DNA of 64,000 nt from Siderastrea radians. Lineage: Eukaryota > Cnidaria > Anthozoa > Scleractinia > Rhizangiidae. The stretch spans positions 12,849,557 to 12,913,556 of the forward strand of contig OZ024898.1 of assembly GCA_964017195.1 (NCBI GenBank). The letters are read 5' to 3'. The notes beneath the pieces are model-generated. The model saw only the letters and a program-made list of their open reading frames with translations. It ran no database searches and was not told the origin of the DNA. The stretch's first letter is position 1. Every line of letters starts with the position of its first letter. The translations under genes were made by a program, and so were the position numbers. Shown here piece after piece: positions 55,554 to 64,000 of this stretch.

Positions 55554-57771
55554 CTATAAAAAAAAGAAAAAATAATGTAACAAAAATATGCATGCAACAT
55601 GTTACCATTCATATCACTTTTGAACATTGAAGACAAAGACTTCAAATGAAACTTTGAGATTTGTTTGATTTCAGTTTTCGCCTTGGCGTAAATTTATCTC
55701 ATCAGTCAGATAAATAGTACAAACCCCTGTTATTGTTTTAGATTGTCAAAAAACATTCAGCACAATAGTAAAACTGTAGAAAGCATTCCCGAAATGACGA
55801 AACCACTCCCCTCCGAAACCCGCTCTCTACTACATTTCCTCTGTGTTCTCAAATGCCTCAAATGTCGTACAGTGAAAATGCTTGATTTTGCCCTCTTTAT
55901 TGTAAAAACTGGAGGAAATGGCTCACGTATAAACTGATATATAAAGTTACGTCCAATAAAAAAGACGATCACCTCGATGCATTTTTCCACAGCCAGAATT
56001 ACAGAACCTCTCTCGGAATCAGGAAAGGAGGTCACCTACGAAAGGGGGGACTACTTACGAGAGTATTGTTTAAGAGTCACCATGGACAACCCACGTTGGT
56101 TAATACGTATAATGCTGATTTAACAGTGCAATACAGTTAATACATCAATAACAAGTTATAAATCCCCATGGTGTTCCTGAAAATACTAGTCAGAACCATT
56201 GTTGCAGTCGGTGGAAGACACACTACTGTAACTGTCTTTGAAAATCCCTTAAGGGAAAATATGGATAGATGAACACTATTTAGAGAAAAGGGTTCATCCA
56301 ATCTGTTTTCTTTATATCGAATTTTTCACCACCTCCATCAGAGTGTTGACAATTGCTTGCAGCTCCCGCTTGATGGTCTTACGCTACATGATGCGACCTT
56401 AATTTTGGATTTTCAAGGCCGTGTACGCGCAATGAAACGTTTCTTGTTCCTTGTTGACGTTGTTGTCTACAAAGATCAACAAAAAGGGTTTCGTCGCTTT
56501 TCCTCATCTCTACCGTTTCCTTTAAAAGCGTTTTCGTTAGCCTGCCTGAGTAAGGCGTTCAGTGGTGACGTTTTCTGTGCTGTTGCTCTTTTTCAACAAA
56601 ACAAAAACACACAGACACACCCACACCTCGATTAGCATACTAACGGAGAATAAAACTGGTTAAAAACACTGCTCTTATGCGAATCAAAGGCCCTTAAAAA
56701 GCTCCATAAAGGTAGCGGGCTGTGTAACTTATAGCATTATACCTATGATTGGCCGAAAGTCATTGTTGGGGTCCTGTTTCCTCCAGGAGAAAAAAACGTG
56801 TCTCCTATTCGCATGAATCAAAACAACACTAGCATAAATACCGTTCTTGTGAGCAATTTTGACAACTAAAGTACTGCAACCACACAAGCAATGAGTTAAC
56901 CCTAATTAATCCTTATGTGTGTGTGGCGAAGCTGAATGAATAAATAAATAAATAAATAAATCATATTTAACATTTACTTAACAGAATCCTTAAACTGAGA
57001 TTAGATGATAAATGTCAAGTCTCTATTGCTTCTGTTGTGACCGAGTAGGGAGTAAGGGAAAACTTCTCTTTTGTAAAGATACATAAAGAATTGTCAGGAT
57101 ATGTCCGTGCATGAAAGTGTACACTCACTTTTCTCCTGACTGTTGCATTGAGGCGTTTCTGTTACAACGTAACGTAGGTTTCATCAAGTTACTGGTCAGA
57201 GAGATGTTGTTAACGCGACTGTGTAACATGAACCATGCGGGGAGGGGGGCACGGGAAACATTGAAATCGAGGTAAAAAAATAAACACAAAGTGAATTGGA
57301 ATGCAACTAAACTGGTCAAAAGTGATGAGATTGATAAGTAAACATACATGTTGGGATAGGAGCAATTAGGGATATGAGCAAATGTAAATCTGTTGTAGAT
57401 GACCAATGAGGCAATTGCCATTACATGTCACTTCGACCAGGTACGAAGTTTCGTTAGCAAATAGGTCTGACTGGCTGATTGCTGAAAAAAGGTCCAATTT
57501 GAAACTGTCCACTGATTGCAACGCGAGTCACGCTAGTTTCTGTTTTAGTTAATTTTTGAGTGATTAATTTCGTTAGCGATTTGTTGATTTTATTAGTTTA
57601 AAAGTTAATCAGTTACTCACCTCGTGATCTAAGCCTGACGCCCACCATGTGAGCAATACCAGAGTAAGTCGGAGTAATACTCAAGGTGGCGTTTAGTCGA
57701 AATCGATCTGTTCTTTGTTTTTTCGCTTTTTCGCGATAAGAGCGTTTATCGCTTGGAGTAGCACAATGTAA
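55554..57771. other. Upstream intron or intergenic, no exon recognised
   Basis: No signal-peptide exon for the CUB gene could be identified. 56,937-56,960 is an (AAAT)n run. A minus-strand stretch ending in GTGAGT at about 57,125 is open but unrecognised. Confidence 0.45.
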
Positions 57772-57999
57772 GTGATTATTCTGTTGAATTCGTTAATGGT
57801 TTTTTGGTTTTTTATTTCTAGTTTTAGCCTTATTTTAAATTATTCGCTTGATCATTATTATTGTAGTGGCACGTGTCATGAGAGTAATTGTAATAAAGAA
57901 GTAATTGGAAGAATCGAGACATTTTCAACGGGGTATCCTGGGCCCTCAGCCAACGAAGTCAGGAACACGACAGTGGTAAGCCTTGTGAAAACATCGATT

Positions 58000-58635
58000 A
58001 TGTCTGAGCAACCCAAAAAATCGCAACGAGCGGGATATTTCGACATCCCAGGAACTGAATTACCGGAGAAAAGGAATAGAAAAATGAAACAGAATGCTTT
58101 AGAGTTCACAGTGGAAACTAAACGCAGTAAAGCAGAGTATCTGGACAAAACACTTTGGCAGGCAATTAGATCTGCGGAGACTTTAGACCCGAAATCGTGT
58201 ACTTACAACGTATTAACTGAGCTCGTGGTCGCAACACAGGAATTTGATGCAATTGTGCAAGAACTAGTTAATCTCTATGATCAAGATAAATATGGAGGCG
58301 AAGCCCCTCTGGTGTCCGAGAACGCGAGCTTAGCATATGCACACAAATTAATAGCAGAAATGAAGAATGTCCAGAAATCTGACAAATCGTCAGAAACAAT
58401 GTCCGTTTGGTCTCGCAACTCGCGTCGCAGTGGCGCGTTGCGCGCCTCCACGTCCTCTAGCGCGGTGAGAATGAGAGCAGCAGGAGAGGCAGTGGCAGCT
58501 AAGCAGCAAGATGAATACGAACGCTTAATAACCGAGAAGGAGAACGAAATCAAACAACGCGAGGAGGAGGAGGATAAGCGTCGACAACAAGCTCGCGCAG
58601 CACGAAAGAGATATCGCGTTCATTTCCGCCAATAA
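58000..58635 (+). pseudogene. BEL/Pao gag N-terminal region
   Basis: Met at 58,000 (MSEQPKKSQRAGYF) is preferred over the earlier in-frame Met at 57,772, which is preceded by intron-like hydrophobic text. The frame is charged, with a long Glu/Lys/Arg coiled-coil end (ITEKENEIKQREEEEDKRR). It stops at 58,633, but a one-base shift near 58,605 opens a continuation (SANKRVIAESNPQ, NITEFRERTKAWVY) that runs into the minisatellite, so the stop is a lesion. Confidence 0.65.
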
Positions 58636-58789
58636 AAGGGTCATTGCTGAAAGCAATCCACAAGTCCATGGTAGAGGGGGATTAAGTAATCCCTTAGAAC
58701 TTCCTGATATGAACATTACAGAATTTAGAGAAAGAACCAAAGCATGGGTTTACACCAACTTTCCCCCAACGGATATACAAAGCTCTACC

Positions 58790-58985
58790 CCCATGGACAC
58801 ACACACACCCCAGAGTCACACACACCCCTGAGGCTGGTCACACCTTTAGAGAGGGACATACCTCCAAAGTTGGACACACCCCAAATTCGTATACAGCCCT
58901 GAGGATAGACATACCCTTGAAGGCAGACACACCCCTTCAAATGGACACATCCCTGGGAAGGGACACACCTCAGCTGACACCCCGG
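58790..58985 (+). repeat. Degenerate GGACACACC minisatellite inside gag
   Basis: About ten imperfect units of 18-21 bp built on GGACACACCCC lie in the gag spacer. Unit length is not a multiple of three throughout, so frames change along the array. Confidence 0.75.
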
Positions 58986-59206
58986 AAACAAGAGTCGTCC
59001 GCGTAAACACGCAGCCAGCGGTCTTACCAAATGAATCTTCCAAGGGTGTGAAGCAGTCTGCACATGCACGACACGCTTTGGGTTACCCACATCCGAGATT
59101 CACATTTACACAGCCAGTCACATTTTCAACCCCCAAAGAAGTGTTTACAAGCATCCTCCTAGAAACGCTCGCTGCATCAAATCAACATTTCGTCGCAAGC
59201 CTAGCC

Positions 59207-60207
59207 AAATAGAGCCTGTCTAAATGCTACCCTGACGTGTTCAATGGAGATGTTGCCATGTTCCACTCGTGGAAAAGATCCTTCAAGACGATGGTGAGGG
59301 ACGCAGACATTGCACCCGAGCAAAAACTCAATTATCTCGGGAGTTTTACAAGCGCTAATCCCCAACAACTAGTAGATAATTACAGAAAGAGACAGGGAGA
59401 CAGCACTGCCAACACCATAGCAGATCTCTGGTCAGAATTACAAAGGCGCTTAGGAAATACGGCAGCCCTGACTCGGGTTCTTATAGAACGGCTTTGCACA
59501 GTTATTTACTGTAGCTAGTTTCGGCGAGAGCGAAAATGCTAAGCTCCAAAAATTAGCCGACTTATGCGCAGATGTCGACTGTCAAATGAAACTCTCACCA
59601 GGCTTAGCCTGCTTGAACTATCCGATCGCAATACACTCCATCGTAGATAGGTTTCCAGCTAGCTCGAGAACCAAATGGGAAAAAGTAAAAGTGCGCTACG
59701 CAGGTGATCACAACGATGCCTATCCCACGTTTCGCGAATTTTTAAAGATGGTCCAGAGCCAGGCGAGGAAAAGAAATCACCCGAATGTGACCACAGGAGT
59801 TCCCACGGCGAATAGTCAAGCCCATAACTGCCATCGAGAGAAGAGCAAAGGGAAACCGTTCTCCAAACCTGGACTGGACGTCCGACGAGTCTCAAAGACC
59901 CAGGTGGCTCCCGCCAATGAAAGGGTCCCAGCAAATGAGAACACAAGAACTTCTAAAGAGAAACGTTGCGTATTTCACAACAGAATGCAAAGCCTTCGCC
60001 AGTATGACTTTCGGAGAGAGAGAAGAGTGGTCCTTCGAAGAGAGACTGTGTTTCCGCTGTTTTTCGCTGGATCACATAGCCAATGCATGTAAGGAGAAAA
60101 TCAAGTGTAGCATCTGTGGTAGCGTACGGTACTTAGACCTCCTCCACTTGAATAGTGAAGGAAGAAGGAGAAGGCCAAAGAAAGAGAGATGCCTAAAGAG
60201 AGCGTAG
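59207..60207 (+). pseudogene. BEL/Pao gag capsid-like region and zinc knuckles
   Basis: 59,237-59,515 reads FNGDVAMFHSWKRSFKTMV and LNYLGSFTSANPQQLVDNY, typical of the BEL gag core. A shift continues it at 59,520-59,830 (GESENAKLQKLADLC, FPASSRTKWEKVKVRY). 59,917-60,207 has a retroviral-type knuckle CFRCFSLDHIANAC (C-x2-C-x4-H-x4-C) followed by KCSIC. At least two frameshifts separate the pieces. Confidence 0.75.
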
Positions 60208-60259
60208 AAAATCTTAGCTCCTGTGCAAAGGGAGACAGGGCGGACTGTCTTGCAGCACG

Positions 60260-61530
60260 ATAGTTCTGGTTGTTGTCTACAGCGACGATCGTCCTGACGA
60301 AGTCCATCGGGAGTACGCTATCGTAGATGACCAGAGCAATGCCTCAATAAATAACAACTGATTTGGCAGACAAGCTAAACGCTAGGGGTCCTGAGTGGAA
60401 GTACTTCCTTTCAACTTGTGGAGGTGACAAGGAGGTCAGATATGGTCGGAGAGTGACGGGACTGATCATAAGATCCATCCACGGAAGAACATCGAAACTA
60501 CCCACCCTTATAGAGTGCGACAACGTTGCACAAGATAAGGAGGGGATACCAACCCTGTCCCCATCTTCAAGGCATTGCTGAAGCGATCCCTCCCCTCGAC
60601 AAAGGAGCGAAGGTCCAGCCATTAATTGGCAGAGACGCACCAGAACTCCTGAAAGAAGAGCATTTAAAAACGGTCAGAACGGAGCACCGTGGGCTCAAAA
60701 AATAGTGTTGGGGTGGACCATATCTGGCCAGACGTGTCTAGATCTCAGCGATGGATCAATTCATGTCCAAGCAAAGAGAACCTGCCTGGTGACAGATGAA
60801 GAGCCTAACATGCCTTTGACCAAAGACCTAATCAAAAATAGTTGGCCAGCAAATACAGCCCACACCGAAACAAACACGGAGGAAGAATACGAGATCGTCC
60901 GATGCCCCAATAAGTTTGACTGCCGAGAGAGTTACATTGAACACAGTGATGACAACAGGACAGCAGACGACGTCTACTTCGTGACCCGCAATGACAACGA
61001 TGTGGGTTATCAATTGAAGATCGCAGATTTGTGGAGATTATGGAGAGGGATATTCGCAAAAACAAGCTCGGAAATTGGGAGATGCCCCTGCCGTTCCGCT
61101 CACGTAGTGTATCCACGCCAGACAACAGAAGCTATGCAGTCAAAAGTTTAAACAGACTACTGCATACCTTAAGACGCAAACCACAGATGGAGAGAAACTA
61201 TGTTGACTTGATGGAAAAGTTCCTCGACAAAGGCCATGCGGTTCCAGTACCCTACCAAGAGATCTCTTCCCGTGAAGACTCCGGACAAGTATGGTACCTC
61301 CCTTATTTTGGAGTATACCACCCGAAGAACCCAGACCAAATTCGGGTGGATTCGATTCTTCGCTGAATACCGAGAGCTGCTCACAGGCCCAGACTTCATG
61401 AACAGCTTGGTTGGAGTCCTAATTCGCTTTCGCCGTGAGGACATAGCAGCGATGTGCGACGTTCAACATATGTTCCATTCATTTCACGTCGCACCCAAGC
61501 ACCAAAATGTCCTGGTCTAACTGAGCCAGA
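60260..61530 (+). pseudogene. BEL/Pao protease-like region and truncated RT
   Basis: 60,330-60,580 encodes DKLNARGPEWKYFLSTCGG and SKLPTLIECDNV; 60,690-60,770 GWTISGQTCLDLSDG. 61,031-61,366 and 61,236-61,520 encode the RT start (FLDKGHAVPVPYQEI, YFGVYHPKNPDQIRV, EYRELLTGPDFMNSL, CDVQHMFHSFHVAPKHQ). The catalytic FVDD/YVDD block that should follow is missing, so the enzyme is dead. Confidence 0.75.
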
Positions 61531-61789
61531 GTGGATTAATGGTCCCGAGTTCTTGAGAAACAAATCAGAAGTTCCAATATCCAGATCGGAGCAAGCGACC
61601 CTAAGTAGAGAAAGGAAGTAAGATCTTGCACGACCAGCGTTAAGCCACAGGAGTCCAGCACACTGGGAGTACAAAGGTTCAAGAGGTTTTCATCGTGGTC
61701 CTACCTGAGGCGCGTCATTGCTGTCCTGGTCCTTAAGGGATATTAAGGATCCACAGCATAAGCCCGAACAACGCCTGTCTCCCGAAGTG

Positions 61790-62673
61790 CTCAATTAGGC
61801 CACCAACACCATCATTAAAGCAATTCAGAATGAAGCTTTCAAGGAGGAGTTTGGCACGATCACACATGTCACCCCTGGAAACGACAACGACCATGTCAGC
61901 GTTAAAGCGAGAAAGAAGATATTAAAGAAGTCAAGTCTATACCGGCTAGAACCCTATGTTGACGACGACAGGATACTGAGAGGTGGCGGTCACCTTCGTC
62001 AGCCTAATCTGAGTTTTAAGGAGAAGCATCCAGTGCTCTTACCCAAGAGGCACCATGTGTCGAAGCTGCTATTACAACATTATCATGAAGAAGTGCCCAC
62101 CACCAAGGGCGCCAAATCACCCACGGAGCCTTGTGCAATGCTGGATATTGACTCGTAGGCGGTCACACGGCTGTAGCAAGACTGATTGGCCGGTGTGTGA
62201 CATGCAAGAAACTACGAGGTCCCATGCTAGAACATCGGATGGCAGACCCGCCCCCAGACAGAGCAGAGGTAGAAACCCCCTTCGGCAGCGTAGGATTCGA
62301 CGTGTTTGAGCCGTGGACAGTGCAAACTAAGAAGACTAGAGGAGGAGTAGCAAACAGAAAGCGCTAGGGACTCGTTTTCACATGCTTGGAGAGCAGAGCG
62401 ATTCATAGTGAGCACCTGGAGACTATGGACGCTAGTTCCTTTTCATGTGCCAGGCGCTTCTTCTCTCTGAGAGGGCCTGCTTTGCGTTTGAGATGTGGCC
62501 GGGGCGGCAACTTTGTGGGCGCGAAGTCTGAGGTGAATGGAGCCTTAGAGGAAATGGACAAGGAGTCACTGAAAAAGTACCTCTCGGAGCAAGGTTGTGA
62601 ATGGCTTTTTAACCCGCCCCACGCATCCCATTTCGGCGTCGTTTGGGAACGCCAAATAGTCCAGGCATTTTAA
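61790..62673 (+). pseudogene. BEL/Pao integrase, catalytic Asp lost
   Basis: The HHCC-type zinc region (LLLQHYHEEV, then CVTCKKLRGPM), the core start VGFDVFEPWTVQT, and RCGRGGNFVGAKSEV, where the family has RCDRGTNF, so the second catalytic Asp is replaced by Gly. TGA near 62,150 (after NAGY) and TAG near 62,366 (before GLVFTCL) both sit where the family has Trp. The frame ends in NPPHASHFGVVWERQI and the element stops there, before the end of the integrase. Confidence 0.8.
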
Positions 62674-63782
62674 CGGCAAAAGTCGGTTAACCTGTTACTA
62701 ATTGCAAAAGAAGGTTTTTTAACGGTTTTGGGTCCAGGGACATGTCCTCTATAACATATCAAAAGTCTCCGAAAATCTGAGCGGGGGAAGTTGACGAAAA
62801 ACGAGTTTTTTTGGAGCCCTACACTGTGCAGCATGGAAACGAGACTGCGTGTACTGTCTGTTGCGTCGCTTCAGTTTAAAACCACGTGCAGCATGGGCTA
62901 CCAAAGACAGAGAGAATTTCTTGTGTTTCCTCCCTAGGTAAGTCCATTTATATATCGATTAAATAAAATAATTGTTTCCAGCAAAAACACGCAAAGCCTG
63001 CAGAAAATGTCCACGATGTTTGGCTATTTGAGTGAAGTATTTAGCGAGGAATTGTGTCTTCCACGAGCGAAGTTAGAATTTAAAAAGGAAAATTTTACAC
63101 TGAAAGAAACAGTAATGTCGTGTTTTAAGGTTTTTCAATTCAAGAAAAATTCATTTGACTTGAGTAGTGGCTTCCAAAATGAATTTCACCTCGGTGAAAA
63201 ACCCATCTTGCACTCACTGCTTCGTGCTTGGTGTGATATTCTTATTTTGCCACCAACTTAACTCATTCGTCAATTCCTCTACTTTCCTTTACAACTTAAA
63301 GAAAATTGTCCAGGAATCGCTCCAAACTGTATGACATTGGCGAAAATTTTCGCAAAAGCGCCCAATTTTCCATTTTAATTTGGTTCAATTTGAAAACGTT
63401 TTAGTCAAGGGAAAATCCCCTCAAATATGCTGACGGAATTTCATTTATTATTAAACTATGAGTTTGGAAAGTAAAAGAAAATAACGCGATTGAAGATATC
63501 TTAACTATACAAAAAAGGAAGGATAATTTAAAAAACACTGAGTGAAACCCTTCCTAAAAATGTCATTTATGCGAACGATTAAAGGGCTTTGAACACAGAT
63601 CAATTTGAACACAGATCAAATTTATTTCTCATTGAAGACACAATTTCGGCGAGAAGAAACCCAAACTTTTTCAAAAAAAACGATCAAAAAAGCCAGTTAA
63701 AATCTCATTTGTGCCCTCATCGTTGGCTTTTTGTAGTTAACAAGTTTCGATTTGCCTATAATTTCAGACAAAGATTTCCAAC
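62674..63782. other. 5' region of the next gene, no exon recognised
   Basis: A/T-rich. A 84-codon ORF at 63,007-63,261 is unrecognised. 62,833-62,850 (CATGGAAACGAGACTG) resembles the inner end motif of the TIR element at 5,806. Promoter and 5' UTR of the downstream exon should lie here, but no TATA box is convincing. Confidence 0.4.
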
Positions 63783-63976
63783 ATGGATAAAACAGTGAAT
63801 TGTGTTATTTGTAATAAAAGTCTCGATGGCGAGGACGACGTCGTAACTCTTAGAGAAAAGGGAAGCGAAGGGACAAACCGGGCGAGCGTACAGAGGAATG
63901 ATGCCATTACTATGGTCCCTGGCCAGCAGGTGCATCAGGACTGCCGGCGAGAGTACTGTCTTCCTAGCAACATCGA
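63783..63976 (+). CDS. First coding exon of an uncharacterised zinc-binding N-terminal domain protein
   Basis: ATG 63,783 in a good context (CCAACATGG); 64 codons plus two bases, then donor GTGAGC at 63,977. Residues C7-x2-C10 and H51-x2-C54 (NCVIC ... QQVHQDCRREYC, with C59 close by) suggest a zinc-binding module, and LREKGSEGTNRAS is a conserved-looking middle. From recall, this matches the N termini of the same multicopy cnidarian family whose C-terminal part is the FEN/XPG-like nuclease at 6.6-9.3 kb. That link is inference, since the rest lies beyond the window. The exon is intact. Confidence 0.6.
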
Positions 63977-64000
63977 GTGAGCTAAAAAAGTTGTTTCTTC

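Larger units (their letters stand above)
57772..62673 (+). mobile_element. Decayed BEL/Pao-type LTR retrotransposon
   Basis: Gag-like, zinc-knuckle, protease-like, RT and integrase pieces follow in the BEL/Pao order on the plus strand, with many frameshifts and stops. The RT palm, thumb and RNase H are deleted: the RT start is followed almost directly by linker and integrase text. The integrase breaks off at 62,673. I could not identify paired LTRs or a primer binding site, so the true ends are uncertain. Confidence 0.8.

Noticed and set aside
55554..55608. Met plus hydrophobic stretch before the first CUB exon, looking like a signal peptide
   Set aside because: It is the translation of the T/C-rich splice acceptor tract (TTTTTTTATAG) read into the exon; the domain starts at the CDSV after the AG.

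Overview
This window is animal (metazoan) genomic DNA. Genes are broken into short exons with GT/AG borders, coding density is very low, and most of the sequence is mobile-element debris. Several uncharacterised multicopy protein families, a tRNA-type SINE style, and foldback elements are of the kind I know from anthozoan (stony coral or anemone) genomes. That assignment rests on family recognition, not on a search.

Layout. 0-2.4 kb: two divergent exons of uncharacterised, probably repeat-associated genes. 2.9-46 kb: the minus-strand intron landscape of a leucine-rich-repeat (LRR) gene. I find eight single-repeat LRR exons on the minus strand in two sequence types: type A at 5.55, 21.7, 26.7 and 28.9 kb, type B at 40.3, 44.5, 45.0 and 45.6 kb. 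Seven are exactly 72 nt and all are phase 2, the classical one-repeat-per-exon LRR arrangement; one is expanded in frame to 93 nt. They were multiplied by nested segmental duplications of about 0.56, 2.2, 4.4-5 and 3-5 kb. 46-56 kb: on the same strand, three clean exons encode a complete CUB domain (two exons) and one Ig-like domain. These could be the upstream part of the same receptor-like gene, but the connecting exon was not found. 57.7-62.7 kb: a decayed BEL/Pao-type LTR retrotransposon. 63.78 kb: the first coding exon of a new plus-strand gene that runs off the window.

Mobile elements inserted into this landscape: an 838-bp foldback element (2.97-3.81 kb); a 4.58-kb element with long terminal inverted repeats carrying a broken intron-containing gene for a FEN/XPG-like nuclease (5.63-10.21 kb); a Tc1/mariner element with a DD37E signature (15.87-17.32 kb); three CR1/L2-like LINEs (18.8, 24.3 and 36.7 kb); a three-copy MITE with a TA target site; a piggyBac-type MITE (23.35 kb); a hAT-type MITE (33.14 kb); two tRNA-derived SINEs and several small foldback MITEs.

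The strongest points for a second look are the nuclease gene inside a long-TIR element, the LRR-exon amplification whose order of events can be read from which copies share which insertions, and the possible CUB-Ig-LRR receptor. No bacterial genes, rRNA, CRISPR array or phage genes were seen.
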